The notes beneath the pieces were generated by a model. That model was not told where the DNA came from. It was given only the letters and a program-made list of their open reading frames with translations, and made no database searches. The translations under genes and the position numbers were made by a program. From contig NC_132878.1 of assembly GCF_030463535.1 (NCBI RefSeq), forward strand, positions 88,408,355 through 88,472,354: DNA of 64,000 nt, written 5' to 3'. This stretch comes from Salminus brasiliensis. Taxonomy: Eukaryota > Chordata > Actinopteri > Characiformes > Bryconidae. Positions 38,801 through 49,275 of this stretch are shown piece by piece (the first letter of the stretch is position 1; every line of letters begins with the position of its first letter).

Positions 38801-41685
38801 ACAAAGAGGACTGCCTTTCAGAAATCCAGTGGTGAGTACAGTATGATGTTTCTAAAGAAAGTAGCATTAAAGTAACTTTTACATTCCAAGTCATGTTTTA
38901 ACTAATTATGTGACTATCCTGCTGTAAAAAATCTTTCTCTGCAACTTACTGCAACTGTTTTATTTTTAGCTGGAAGAATCAGTCGCCCCTTTGTTAAAGT
39001 AGAGGACTCCAGCAGGTACAACACATTTTGTTTGTTTATGGAAACAATGTCTTGTATTTCCCCATTGTATGTGAATTGTAATTTAATCTTCTAGTCTTTG
39101 TTAAATGTCTCATGAACTTGATCACTAATTGTTTTTTTCATGAATTCATTCACTCATTCCAGGCACTACCGCCCCATTTATCTACCAATGGCCAATATGC
39201 CTGTGTTTAACTTCAAATCAGCTGTGCCCTGCAGTCCATTCTTGGTGGAAGAAAATGATGATGCCAAAACTAAAAAACAAAATGTGCACGGGTATGTTTT
39301 TCTTGCATGATAATTCTGTGAACATTTTATGTGTAGTTCATCATGAATAGAGATGACCATTGATTTGTCAGGAAGATCAATAAAAAAATAAAAAAAAACG
39401 GAAAAAAAGACACAACCTCTTCTTTAATCTAATTTGTGAATATCCAGTAAAGTCTGCTCCACCTTGGTGGATTTCCATTATTCTAGAGAACACATTTTTT
39501 TGTTATTTCTCCCCAAACTAAACATTTATTTGCAGGGGGGGAAAAAATAAATAAAAATAAAAATTGGTTCAGCAGTTGGAGGTGTGCGTGTGTTCACTGC
39601 ACGGATAAATGCAGAACCCAAATTCCATCTGTGTCCATCACAAATGCTTAATGTTGATGCTTAATGTGATGTGTAGCTTCTGCAAATTTTTGCAACTACT
39701 ATGTGCTGTATACCACCAATTAGACTATTAGAAAGACCCTGTTTACATTGGTTTACTTCATGTGACTAGTATATGGATTGTATCCTGATAACATTTTAGC
39801 CACATGCATTTACACTGGTTAGTCAAATGAGTATACAGTTAGTTAGACCGCAATCTGATTGCTGTGTGGGACATAATATGCAGATTAGATTATTTTGCCT
39901 CACTTTTTACTGGCGTTTCGGTTGAACTGGGAGGGGTTATTGGTTGTCAAATGTGTGTTGCAGGGGCGGATGTGTTAAAATATTAGGCTCAAATGCGTCT
40001 CAGATCACTTCCTGAAGTGGTTTGAGTAATTAGATTTGTATCTGGTTTAAATGGGTATCGGTTGAATTCACACTTATGTTTTTATGTAGCTTGGTGTAAT
40101 TCTGATACTCAAGATGCATGAAGTGACCAGGTGTCAACAGGGTCTAAGTTTTTCCTTTTGTGCAAACTCATGGGTGTTCTTTATTCAGGTCTGGGGGAGA
40201 TCGAGGAGCAAAGGTCAGGAAAGACAGGCGAAGAGGCCATGAGGGAAAAGTTCGGAGGAAGGGAGGCTACTGTGAATGCTGCTTGGTCAAATACGACAGC
40301 CTTAAAGCCGTGAGTACCACAAACTCCTACATGTTTTTCCTCCATAATAACATTTAGTAATGGCATTGGTAACTGTAAACAGACTTTGACCAAACTCCTG
40401 ATGCTGATGACATTTAATCTACAGCACCTGCAAAGCGAGCGGCATCAGTCTTTCTCTAAGAGTGCGGAGTACTTGGTGGTGGATAAAGTTATCTCAGGAC
40501 TTACCTGTGAGCTCATCCACATCAGCACCCCTAAAAGGTAATGCTATTCATAAGTTATCAGCATTTGTCCAGTAGATGGCAGTGTAGCTCTGAGCCAGTG
40601 CATCAAACAATGTTGCTGTGTTCTCGGTTTCATTAGTCAGATTTGTTAATGAGATTTAGAGCCTGGATTATTATTTAAAATTCTATTTAGGCAGATACAT
40701 GTGTGTCTTTCAGTGTGATATAATTATATTGTTGTGACTTCTGTTTAGGGTGAAGTGCAGCGTGTCTTCCCCTGTCCTTGCCCCTGGTGCAGTCGTGAAA
40801 AAGGAAGGTGAAGAGGGAGTTCTGGAAGTTAAAAATGAGAAGACTACTGGATTTCCGCCCTGGAGCTCTCACAACACAGAATTTAGCAGTGGAACACCTC
40901 AGCCTGTCCGTAAGCGCTGCAGAGAGTACTGTCGGAGCCCTGGAGAAGATGCGGCAGAACAGTCGGAAGCTCTGGAGAAATCCCAGTCTAAGCGTGGGTC
41001 ATTTGAATGGGGCTCCAGTTCTCACACGGCTTTGCATACACCACTGTCCTGCACAAAGAACGGGTGTTTCTCCGATTCTCTGGAGAGGAACAGAAGATCA
41101 TTGCAAGTTAATTCAAAACAAAGGACTTCTTTGGGAGCACAACCAGCTCATCAGCATGTTAGAAGTTTACAATCCATGACTTCAGAGCACAAACCTGAAA
41201 ATATGGGTACACGGTCCACATGGAAAACTCAAGGGGCTAATGTGGCGTCTGAGCCATCTGGAATTAGCCGGCTGAACTTTCAGACTTCCCAAAAGTCACT
41301 TTTGGATACTACATGTATGCAGGTCTTCAAAGAAAAGCCTCAGCCCAACTCAAGTCACATGCCAGTCAAAACGGAACATCCTTCTGATGCAAACCATGAT
41401 TCGGTGACTGCTGAAAGGTCTCTCTCCAGCAGAGGAATAGAACCAGATAATAAAGACAGTCCTTCCAGAACCTTGCGAAGAAAAGTACGGAATTCTAGGC
41501 GTAGACGAAAAGTTTCGGCAGAGGCTTCGCAAGGTCTTTCTGGGAAAGATGTAAAAGTACTGATTTCACAAACCTGCAAAGTTTCCGAGTCACAGAGTAT
41601 CTCTGCTTCTGCCCTGGACTTGTGGCAGCTCTTTATGTCTACTGATGCTGACCTGGAGGATGACTTTAAGGGCTTTTATGAGTAG
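35784..41685 (+). CDS. dbf4: DBF4, activating subunit of CDC7 kinase, complete
   Basis: Twelve coding exons: 35784-35829, 37140-37309, 37813-38001, 38174-38224, 38368-38437, 38604-38680, 38786-38831, 38970-39015, 39163-39291, 40189-40309, 40425-40537, 40749-41685 (TAG). They sum to 1995 bases, 664 residues (human 674). DBF4 binds and activates CDC7, which phosphorylates MCM helicase to fire replication origins. Motif N (BRCT-like) spans about 47-100 with GRIFYLDLPCNKRSQSLESD. Motif M at about 218-250 reads GRISRPFVKVEDSSRHYRPI. Motif C is a CCHH zinc finger with C303, C306, H316 and H322 (GYCECCLVKYDSLKAHLQSE). The last exon is a long, poorly conserved serine-rich tail ending in an acidic LDLWQLFMSTDADLEDDF motif. 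DBF4B is the alternative; length and synteny favour DBF4. A CRE and an E2F site lie upstream. Confidence 0.95.
37140..37309 (+). CDS. dbf4: dbf4 exon 2 (motif N start)
   Basis: Acceptor CTTTAACAG, donor GTAAGT. Residues 16-72 include RIFYLDLPCNKRSQSLESDI and KSLGG. Confidence 0.95.
37813..38001 (+). CDS. dbf4: dbf4 exon 3 (motif N end, serine-rich)
   Basis: Residues 73-135 start TVEKFFSKEIRYLVSSKPEA, closing the BRCT-like motif, and end in a Ser/Pro-rich linker (SPVPSPDSGLSSPHPAS). Confidence 0.94.
38174..38224 (+). CDS. dbf4: dbf4 exon 4
   Basis: Residues 136-152, VVVSRGKSLVEKVVKEQ, match the human SRGKLLVEKAIK block. Both junctions are phase 0. Confidence 0.94.
38368..38437 (+). CDS. dbf4: dbf4 exon 5
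   Basis: Residues 153-175 include ILANALEWGVKIIYID, matching human ILSNALSWGVKILHID. Acceptor TTGTCTTAG after a T-run. Confidence 0.94.
38604..38680 (+). CDS. dbf4: dbf4 exon 6
   Basis: Residues 176-201, DIISYIDKKKTQLPKVSTVA then HTVKAA. Donor GTAAGT. Confidence 0.9.
38786..38831 (+). CDS. dbf4: dbf4 exon 7
   Basis: Residues 202-216, AQPDPTKRTAFQKSS, a variable linker. Donor GTGAGT. Confidence 0.88.
38970..39015 (+). CDS. dbf4: dbf4 exon 8 (motif M start)
   Basis: Encodes GRISRPFVKVEDSS, the CDC7-binding motif M start. Acceptor TATTTTTAG, donor GTACAA. Confidence 0.94.
39163..39291 (+). CDS. dbf4: dbf4 exon 9 (motif M end)
   Basis: Residues 232-274 begin RHYRPIYLPMANMPVFNFKS, matching human LYRPFYLQLTNMP. 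Donor GTATGT. Confidence 0.94.
39555..39665 (+). mobile_element. 3' fragment of the tRNA-SINE family
   Basis: GTGTGTTCACTGCACGGATA, AAATTCCATCTGTGTCC and CACAAATGCTTAATG match the tail of the older SINE at 5140-5550. Confidence 0.5.
39666..40188. other. dbf4 intron 9, remainder
   Basis: No feature recognised apart from a weak similarity of about 39720-40040 to 55670-55940 (TATCCTGATAACATTT and CACTTCCTGAAGTGG-like words), so it may be an old interspersed element. Confidence 0.35.
40189..40309 (+). CDS. dbf4: dbf4 exon 10 (basic stretch and zinc-finger cysteines)
   Basis: Residues 275-315: a run of R/K, then GGYCECCLVKYDSLKA with C303 and C306. Donor GTGAGT. Confidence 0.95.
40425..40537 (+). 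CDS. dbf4: dbf4 exon 11 (zinc-finger histidines)
   Basis: Starts HLQSERHQSFSKSAEYLVVD with H316 and H322, the second half of the CCHH finger. Acceptor TCTACAG, donor GTAATG. Confidence 0.95.
40749..41685 (+). CDS. dbf4: dbf4 exon 12 (C-terminal tail)
   Basis: Residues 354-664, rich in S, K, E and Q. A basic cluster NSRRRRKVSAEASQ lies at about residues 590-603, and a conserved-looking acidic end DLWQLFMSTDADLEDDFKGF precedes TAG. Acceptor TCTGTTTAG. Confidence 0.95.
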
Positions 41686-42050
41686 TGGAAAATGGACAGA
41701 AAAAAAATCTGAAAATGATGTCTGCGTCAAAAATCCAATAGAGGATTATTATAAAGAGATATGTCTGACATATGTTGAAACTTATTTATTTCTATGTATC
41801 TCTCTCTGAAGAAGATATTAAGATTCTCAAAAAGCTAACCTGTCAGGTACAGGAACAATGGTGATGTGAGCTTTAAACATGTACTGCAACACACACATGT
41901 ATGACACAAAAACCCAAACCCGTTAACAGATTTCTGAGTTTTTTTGAGAAGCATGTGGATGAATTCTTGTGAAAAGAAACTGACTATGTACAGTAATATT
42001 AAATTTATTTGAAAGGGGCAGATGCCCTACAGATGAATTTTGTCTCCAGT

Positions 42051-42056
42051 ATTAAA
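42051..42056 (+). terminator. Candidate dbf4 polyadenylation signal (ATTAAA)
   Basis: ATTAAA 366 bp past the stop, followed within 30 bp by T/GT-rich sequence. A second ATTAAA is at 41997. No AATAAA was seen nearer. Confidence 0.35.
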
Positions 42057-42099
42057 TTGTCTTCAGTCAGTATATTACCATGTCCTTTATTTTGTTACA

Positions 42100-43140
42100 A
42101 CAGCATGGCTGTTTGCTCTATTGGGGATGCATTTGACCTACTCACTGCCTTTTAGCCATGTGTAGATACTAGAAGTCACTCTGTTCAATATGCATGGATA
42201 TTTAACGACAAATGTATTAGACTGGAGCTAATCTTCTAATCTTCATGCTGAATGTATTGCATAAATGTAATTATATGAAACATAGGTTTCAAAAGGTCAA
42301 AAATATCAGCATATCAATTCTGAAAGCTTTAGTATACCAATAGTACAATTATACAAATATCAAACAGGTTGAGTATGTGGCTGTGTGGCAGCTAAAGAAA
42401 TTTAAAATTGGAAATCAGCACTTGCAGTAAACAGTTCCAATATCCTAGTCTCTGCTCTAATTATTACAAATGAAGATAGTAGGTGGCATTAGCATGTTTA
42501 AAACTGTGCGCCTGTATGTGGCTCTTATTGTAATCATAATATTAAAAGTACAAAAGAAAGCCAATTTATTTAACTTAAAATAACTTCAAAATAATTGTCA
42601 TGAGTGGTACTTTTGTAAAGGACTGAGTGACGCTATGTAACCTGAATCCTATTTGTACAAAATTCTGTTATATTACTCAGTCCGCATAACCCTTTCACTT
42701 CAGATACTGCCTCTTTATTTTACAGGTGGCTCAAAGTGTGATTTTAACTTAATGACTCTAGGGGGAGCACAGGAGCAAGGAATACCAATCCTTTGTTAAA
42801 GTCTGTTTGTTTGTGTGCTTAATCTCGAAGTGCATGAATAGTTTAGTTTGGTGTGCTCCATGACTGACTTTTATAGGGGGGTTTTGTGGTGTAATACTCA
42901 AAATAAGACTTCCGAAATGGCTCTTCCTATGAAACCAAAATTGGATATGCTTATCATACAAATATATAGGAGTTCTGGTCTTCACCCTTCCATTACTGGC
43001 AGCATTGTGTGATAAGGGAGTTCTACTGAGCTGCTGGGTGGGAATTGGAAATTAGATGTATTGAATTGGAGCATCATTGTGTTAAATTGAACAAAATTAT
43101 GAATTTTGTGAATCAAGAATGGAGGAGGTTATGAGGATTG
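42100..43140. other. Intergenic, nothing recognised
   Basis: AT-rich sequence downstream of dbf4 with no supported gene or repeat. Confidence 0.4.
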
Positions 43141-43144
43141 GGGG

Positions 43145-43332
43145 GCAGAGGTGCCCAATCCTGGTCCTGATGATCGACCATTCTGCAGAGTTGATCTCCA
43201 GTCCTAATCTAATACACCTGGTCCAGGTAAAGAAGGTCTTTAGTGAAATTACAGAGTTTTACGGCCAGGTGTGTTTGGTGTGAACTCTCCAGGATAAGAC
43301 TCCACCGGAACTAGAATTTGGGTGCCTCTAGG
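43145..43332. mobile_element. hAT-like MITE
   Basis: The left end CAGAGGTGCCCAATCCTGG and the right end (complement of AGAGGCACCCAAATTC) are inverted. The interior (TCTAATACACCTGGTCCAGG, GGCCAGGTGTGTTTGG) is the familiar fish hAT-type short element. Confidence 0.65.
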
Positions 43333-44389
43333 TGCCAGTGGAGAATGGGTTCCCCTTTTGAGTCATTAAGACATGCTTAATACAAAGTACGCTAAGTGTG
43401 GACTAGCATACAAATTTGATTCGCTAGTGTAAACTCTATGGGCTGTCCCATTCCCACACAAGTTGCACAAGGTTTCTTCCTCTCACTTGGGGATAGGACC
43501 CGGATCTCTGGCTTAACCTTGACCAACCTTAACTGTTTAAGTATATCCCCTGCTATTTTTGTTTTCTTTCCCCCCTCACACGTGCTTCAGTTTGATGTGC
43601 ACATGTGGTATAGCTGCTTAGCCACTGAACTCTGGTAGCCTCTGTCAATACACCCCTTAAACACACCACAAACTAGTCCTCAGGGGCTGTTGAAGTCTCT
43701 GTAGATCCAACAGTTTTCAGCTGTTTCCGTTGGATTTCACTGAAATTCAGTTCGCACATGGTGAGCGCAGTCTAAAAGGAAATGCCACTGATGTTTACAT
43801 CATTTTATTTACTGGAAGCTTGTAAATTTAAACATCTTGAGAAGCCTGTTTTAGATTGCTGGTGCCTGGTGTTTTATCTGCAAAGGCTATCCACTTGTTT
43901 AATTAGCTGGTGCTTGGTTGGAATAAAAAAAAAAACCTGGAGATGAAGTTGCTTTCTGTCACAGGACGTAGCCATTGCCACATTTTTTTACTTTTTGGAA
44001 GCTGTAAATTTCACAGGGCTGAAATGTTGATTCCAGACTTTTTACCAGTAACCTACAGACATTTACAATTCTGTCAAATGTTCTGCATAACTAAACCGTT
44101 AATGTGAACAGAGTCAACTGATCTGGCCTCAGGCAGTATGGCTTATGTGTTTGGTCCACCTGGGGCTGGAGAGGGTAAGGCAAACTATCATCTACCACTT
44201 GTTCTCTTGTTCAGTACTGCTGCCTATTGTTCAGTACTGAAGTTCAATGAAAGGCAGCTCTCCGGGGTCCTGAAGCAGGTTAAGGAGTTAAACTGATGAT
44301 GGCAGTGGGTCCAGGGGTACAAAAGGGGTTGATTCTGCTTTCCACTGCAAGTCCCCAGTATGGTTTTGACATTGGTAGATATCTCTCTA
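43333..44389. other. Intergenic, nothing recognised
   Basis: No supported feature in this dbf4-adam22 spacer segment. Confidence 0.4.
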
Positions 44390-44660
44390 GAGGTCCAGAG
44401 TGGTCTAGCAGAGTAAGGTGCAGTCACTATGACCCGAGGATCGCTGGTTCAAATATCGGTCATGCTGCTAGCCATCAGGAGCCGGGGCCCCAAGAGAGCA
44501 CGATTTTCCATGCTCTCTCCAGGGTTGCTTGACGACACTTTCTCCCCACATCACTCCAGTGCAGTGCTGGCTGGCACTGGCGCCTGCTAGCTGATGCATC
44601 AGAGCCGAGTATGGTATTGAGCTACAGAAGCACATTGAACATTTTGAGGTTCTGGCACTA
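44390..44660 (+). mobile_element. tRNA-derived SINE
   Basis: A tRNA-like head (A-box-like GTGGTCTAGCAGAG, B-box-like GGTTCAAATATC) is followed by GCCATCAGGAGCCGGGGCCC and CTTTCTCCCCACATCACTCC. It belongs with the diverged - strand copy at 2925-3240. Confidence 0.65.
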
Positions 44661-44934
44661 AAATGTGTGTAAAGGCAAAGGGAATTATTGACACACACTT
44701 CTGCTTCTTTAGACCTAAGTGGAACTGACCTTAAAAGAGTGAGAAGCTCTGAATATTGATCAAACTAAATATTTCTCTTTGTGTTTTCTTGACTCAGCAG
44801 TCACACGATGTCCTCGCTGCAGTACATGGAACAACGATGAATGAAGGCTTTCTGTATTTGGAACTGCAGACCTGAATTAGGTCAGTGCCAGTCTTTAACC
44901 CTCCCCAAAACTGCTTTCATGTCCCCTTTATTTT

Positions 44935-45214
44935 TACTCCATTTTTCTACCCAATTTGGAAGGCCAATTACCCAATCCCTGTTCATGTGACCTTCCTCTA
45001 TCACTAGCAATGCCCCCAACACTAGGAGGATGAAGACTAGCACAAGAGCCACCACCTCTTACAAGGTTACAGAGGTGGGCCACCAGTGGGGTGTTAGGAG
45101 TCTTGCCCAAGGACTCTTATTGGTGTAGCGCAGCATAGTCACCTAGACCAGAAATTGAACCCCAGTCTCCCACATGGTGTGGTGTGGTAGTGCTGTTATC
45201 TATACCACACCAAC
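44935..45214 (-). mobile_element. SINE fragments, reverse orientation
   Basis: 45055-45214 is the complement of the SINE at 48697-48925: TTGCCCAAGGACTCTTATTG, GAACCCCAGTCTCCCACATG and the head near 45205. 44935-45050 is a separate older fragment (CCCAATTTGGAAGGCCAATT). Confidence 0.65.
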
Positions 45215-45217
45215 CAC

Positions 45218-45322
45218 AACAAAAGCATTCTACAGTTGCTGCACACCCTGGGATTTGACCCTACAACCTTCAGATCACAACACCAGGGGCTTAACCCACT
45301 AGGCCACCCAGGAAATGCCATC
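45218..45322 (-). mobile_element. tRNA-like SINE head, reverse orientation
   Basis: On the - strand GGCCTAGTGGGTTAAGCCCC is A-box-like and GGTTGTAGGGTCAAATCCCA is B-box-like. It abuts the preceding SINE. Confidence 0.6.
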
Positions 45323-45419
45323 AACCCACCACTGAGAGCAAGGCCAGTTGTGCTCCCTCTCACTCCGGCTGCTGAAGGCAAGGTGTTGGGATAGCTGCGT
45401 ATAGCTGCGTTTCTTCTGA

Positions 45420-45830
45420 AGAGTTTATCCTGCTTTTGTTGACGTAACTGTCTCTACTGTCCAGAGAATGCTTCTACTAGATTCTGGAGCACTGCTGTGA
45501 GGATTTGATTGCATTCAGCAACAAAAATGTTAGTGAGATTAGGATGTTAGATGATCACCCCAACTCAATCCCAAACGTACTGTATGGGACACCATCATTC
45601 CAGAGTTCCAGTGCTCCACAGCTCAATGATTTGGGGCTTTATACGCCTCTAGCCCACGCCTGGCATTAGGCACGGTGCCAATAGGTTCATATCTATCTGC
45701 TCCAGAGTCCTGTTCTATTGGCAATGCTTGTGTCAGCAATGGGTGCAACTTCAAGCAGCTGAATGCATTAATTAGAAGGGGTGTCCACATAAAGCCAAAA
45801 CATTATGACCATATCAGTGTACATAACGTC
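45420..45830 (+). mobile_element. MITE family A, long copy
   Basis: It shows the interior in order (GAGTTTATCCTGCTTTTGTT, AACTGTCTCTACTGTCCAGA, GGCATTAGGCACGGTGCCAA, GAAGGGGTGTCCACA) and ends near ATATCAGTGTA. Confidence 0.7.
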
Positions 45831-46009
45831 TAGCTATTGCCCAGTACGGTGCGATCAACAGCGTAGCAGACCGGAAGCAACCGTTTAATGTTGACAGTAC
45901 TGCTCACGAGGTGCCGAGCAGGTAGATCCAGCGTGGACTACATTACCCAGCATGCCGTTCACCTCTAGCGCCTTTTGCAATCGTGTGGTATTTCTAAAGC
46001 TAGCTCCCT

Positions 46010-46547
46010 CTCTCTCTCACACACACACACTCATACACACTCTAAGTCTCTAGTGCAATCGCTTTGAAGTGCATATTTCACATGCGCGCTCTCTCTCTCT
46101 CTCTCCGTAGCTTCTCTCTCACTCTGCCTCCCTAGTACATCCCCCATGTCTCTCTATCCCCCCTGCTCTCTCTCCCTTATTCTTGCCTATCTCTGCCACT
46201 CTCATCCATACACTTTCTAAGGCTTTCTCTCGCCCCCCCTCCCCCGTCTCTCTCTCTCTCTCTCTCTCATACGCTCCCTATCTCTCTCTCTCCCCATACA
46301 TCCTCCACCTCTTCCTCTAGCCTCTGTCTCCAGCTCGCATCTCTCTCATTCTATCCCTGTACATTCTCTATCTCGCTCCACCCCCACTCTCTCTCTCTCT
46401 CTCTCTCTCCTCATACAATCTCCATCACTTTCTCTAGCCTCTCTCTCTCTCTCCTCCGCCCACCCCCCCCTCCGTTTCTCCCTCATACTCTCTCCATCTC
46501 CTCCTCTAGCATCTCTCTCTCTCTCTCTCTCTCCATCTCCTCCTCTA

Positions 46548-46586
<39 letters not shown>

Positions 46587-46608
46587 ACTCTCTCCATCTC
46601 CTCCTCTA

Positions 46609-46645
<37 letters not shown>

Positions 46646-46655
46646 TCCTCCTCTA

Positions 46656-46706
<51 letters not shown>

Positions 46707-46760
46707 ACTCTCTCCATCTCCTCCTCTAGCATCTCTCTCTCCCTCCACCCTCCACTCTCC
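46010..46760. repeat. CT-rich (pyrimidine) tract upstream of adam22
   Basis: About 750 bp of near-pure pyrimidine on +, made of (CT)n runs and five copies of a longer unit containing CTCCATCTCCTCCTCTAGCA between 46490 and 46740. It ends 183 bp before the adam22 ATG, so it abuts or overlaps the promoter and 5' UTR. Confidence 0.95.
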
Positions 46761-46942
46761 ACCCTCTCTAATGGTAGCCAGCCTGTCTGTCTATTGTCTG
46801 TCTGTCGTCGCTGAGGAGGAAGAGAAGATAAACAGAGAGAAGAGGGGGATTCTCGGTGGTCTCTGGTTGTTTGTTCTGACCGCGGTTCGGTTCGGTTCGG
46901 TTCTGCTGGAGTGGTCTGCCGGAGCGGGAGTGTCCGGACGCC

Positions 46943-47015
46943 ATGGCCCCGCGCTGGGCTGCGCTCTGCCTGCTGTGGCTCTGCGGAGCGGCCAGCTCCT
47001 CCACACCTCCACACG
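46943..47015 (+). CDS. adam22: adam22 exon 1 (signal peptide)
   Basis: ATG in context GACGCCATGG, a strong Kozak match. 24 codons plus one base; donor GTAACC. Confidence 0.85.
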
Positions 47016-48246
47016 GTAACCGGCCCCGCTTTTCTCCTCCTTTCTCTGGCAGTGGGCTCCGCTCCTCTGCGCTAGCCCGCGCCCAGGAGCCCGAAATGTG
47101 CCATCATGTGTTTCAGCAGCGGTGCGGCGGTGTTCACGCTGCTGGCCCGTTTTACTGGTACCAGCCATGGAGGATGTAAACAGACATGGATGCTGAACGC
47201 GAGCGAAAGCGTTCATGCTCCTGCGCTTGATGCTCCTCAGCGTTGCCTTTAGCCTGGCTGGTTTCTTCATGCACCCGCATGGGGATGTTATTTTTATCAC
47301 GAGTAGGGAGCGGGCAGCGCTGTGTTGTTCTCCTCGCTATCATTAGAGCAGTAAAGCAGGTGCATTATAGCACTACATTCCCATTCATAGCATGGATGCA
47401 GCACTATCTTGTATTCTTAACAGTGGCATGGATGCATGCATTTAACCTGATTTAATTAGCATTAGTAGCATTTCTGCATAAATGCATTGCAAATTAATTA
47501 ACGTTATTAGAATTAAAACAGTAGTGGAAGGTTTTATTGTTCTGATTAGCATGAGTGCATGCATGCAACTGAATGCAATTCTCAGTATTGGTATTAGTGC
47601 AACGTTTTATTGTTGTTAATAGCATAAATGCATGCACGCAATTGCATTTCAGTTGATAGCTTTTATGCAGCAATGCAATTTAATTCTCATTATTAGCATT
47701 AAAACAGTGGTGCAACGTTTTGTTTTTATTGTTAGCATGAGTGCAATGTCATCTTAATGTCATTTTATTGTTCGTTTTATTCATGCAATCATTATTAGCA
47801 ATAAGACCGTTATAGTGCAGCATTTTATTGTTATTGTTAGCATGGGTGCTTTCGTGTAACTGCACTTTTGTCCCGTTCAGATCATCCAGACACTCGTGCA
47901 AACGCATATTAATCATAAATGCATTAAATATGTTAAATAATTCTGTGTAGTTTAGCCTCATGCGATGCCACGAGCCTAGCAGGTCACTCAGCAGAGCATA
48001 GTCTCGAGCTCAAATGCAACACACACCCCAAACATTATGGGAAACCATTGTAAATATGTGTGTGTGTGTGTGTGTGTGTGTGTTTTGGTGGTAGGAGACG
48101 GCTCGGTGAGGGCGAGGACCCTCCGCGCTGACAGCAGGGAGATCACGGTGCCCGCGAGGCTTGTGTATCGCGCGGATCGTGGCGGCGGTCAGACGGCGCA
48201 CGACACCCTGGGCACGCGGGTGCACGCGATCTCCGGGGACCAGCAG
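46943..48246 (+). CDS. adam22: ADAM22, first two coding exons (rest beyond window)
   Basis: Exon 1, 46943-47015, encodes MAPRWAALCLLWLCGAASSS then TPPH, a classic signal peptide. Exon 2, 48095-48246, encodes the prodomain start, with the block REITVPARLVYRADRGGGQT and AHDTLGTRVHAISGDQQ. This aligns with human ADAM22 [28 protein letters not shown]. The split codon G|GA gives glycine. ADAM22 is a catalytically inactive neuronal ADAM that binds LGI1 at synapses; its metalloprotease-like, disintegrin and cytoplasmic parts lie off the right edge. ADAM11 and ADAM23 are related alternatives, but the position after dbf4 fixes ADAM22. The local sequence is CpG-rich around both exons. Confidence 0.88.
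47390..47900. repeat. Degenerate tandem repeat, unit about 100-120 bp
   Basis: Four to five diverged units share TTTTATTGTTATTGTTAGCA and GAGTGCATGCATGCAACT-type words, in adam22 intron 1. ATGCAT palindromes recur. Confidence 0.6.
48057..48084. repeat. (GT)n tract next to the adam22 exon 2 acceptor
   Basis: About twelve TG repeats end 11 bp before the acceptor GGTGGTAG. Confidence 0.95.
48095..48246 (+). CDS. adam22: adam22 exon 2 (prodomain start)
   Basis: Acceptor GGTGGTAG is weak in pyrimidines because of the GT tract. Fifty codons after the split glycine; donor GTGAGC. CpG-rich. Confidence 0.9.
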
Positions 48247-48269
48247 GTGAGCGAATCCCCCACATACCC

Positions 48270-48287
48270 CCCCCCCCCCCCCCCCTT
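48270..48287. repeat. C homopolymer
   Basis: A run of about 17 C just after adam22 exon 2. Confidence 0.9.
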
Positions 48288-48696
48288 ACTCCTCTCCTCT
48301 TCCCTCCTCTCCCAAACCCTGCCCCCACCTCCCCTCCAACCAGGACCCGTTGCTATTGGAAACCCGTTGGTTCAGCTGTTGTTTACATGTTTACGCTTCC
48401 AGCGCAGCGCTACGCACGAGGCTCTGACTAATCTAATACAAGGCTGGATCCAGGTGTTATAGGCCATCAGCTAATATGAGACACTGATGTTATGCAGATT
48501 TAATGGCTTTCTATTATGGAAGTACTCATGAAAGTATTCAGCTTCAGTTAGAATGGGAATTAACAACAGTTTCTTGAATTGCTTGATGGTCCAGAATGTG
48601 AACACACACATTCAGTGGGTTTACTTTTACAGTGTTCTTGAACAGACAACAGTATTTTCTTTGATATAGTTGAATAATGAGGGTTCAGTACATGGA

Positions 48697-48925
48697 GGTT
48701 GGTGTGGCACAACAGATAACACCACTACCTGCCACTGAGCTACCACACCATGTGGGAGACTGGGGTTCGATTCCCAGTCTGGGTGACTAGGTGCTGCGCT
48801 ACACCAATAAGAGTCCTTGGGCAAGACTCCTAACACTACATTGGCCCACATCTGTAATACGAGTAACCTTGTAAGTCGCTCTGGATAAGAGCGTCAGCTA
48901 AATGCCGTAAATGTAATGTAATGGA
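48697..48925 (+). mobile_element. tRNA-derived SINE with LINE-like tail
   Basis: Head with GGTGTGGCACAACAGATAAC and B-box GGTTCGATTCC. The tail GTCGCTCTGGATAAGAGCGT and AAATGCCGTAAATGTAATGT is the widespread fish SINE 3' end. A diverged reverse copy is at 45055-45214. Confidence 0.85.
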
Positions 48926-48958
48926 AATCGTGAGCCTTAAACACTGTTGTGTCCTCTT

Positions 48959-49267
48959 TAGGGCTGGGCGATATGGTAAAAATATTTATACACGATACAC
49001 AATATTTATCACGATACTGTAATCACAGACTCTTAAAACTACTGTTCAGATACTCTCCTGTACTGAGTACGGTGATTTCTATTCAACATCTGCTGAACTT
49101 CGTCTAATTAAACCAGCCTAATTACATTGTTGGTAATGAAACATGCAGCTGATCAGTGATTATTAAGAACGAACATTATCCTCCATATGCCTTAAAAAGC
49201 ATATTGTTTATCAGGATAACAAAATTGATCACAATACGATATAATATTGTGATATTGCCCAGCTCTA
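48959..49267. mobile_element. hAT-like MITE with 8-bp target duplication
   Basis: Ends TAGGGCTGGGCGATAT and the complement of TAGAGCTGGGCAATAT. Flanks GTCCTCTT (48951-48958) and GTCCTCCT (49268-49275) match 7 of 8. Length 309 bp. Confidence 0.85.
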
Positions 49268-49275
49268 GTCCTCCT

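Noticed and set aside
46703-47343. Several - strand open frames, up to 169 residues, opposite adam22 exon 1
   Set aside because: They are GC-rich antisense shadows of the exon, promoter and CT tract, with no family similarity.
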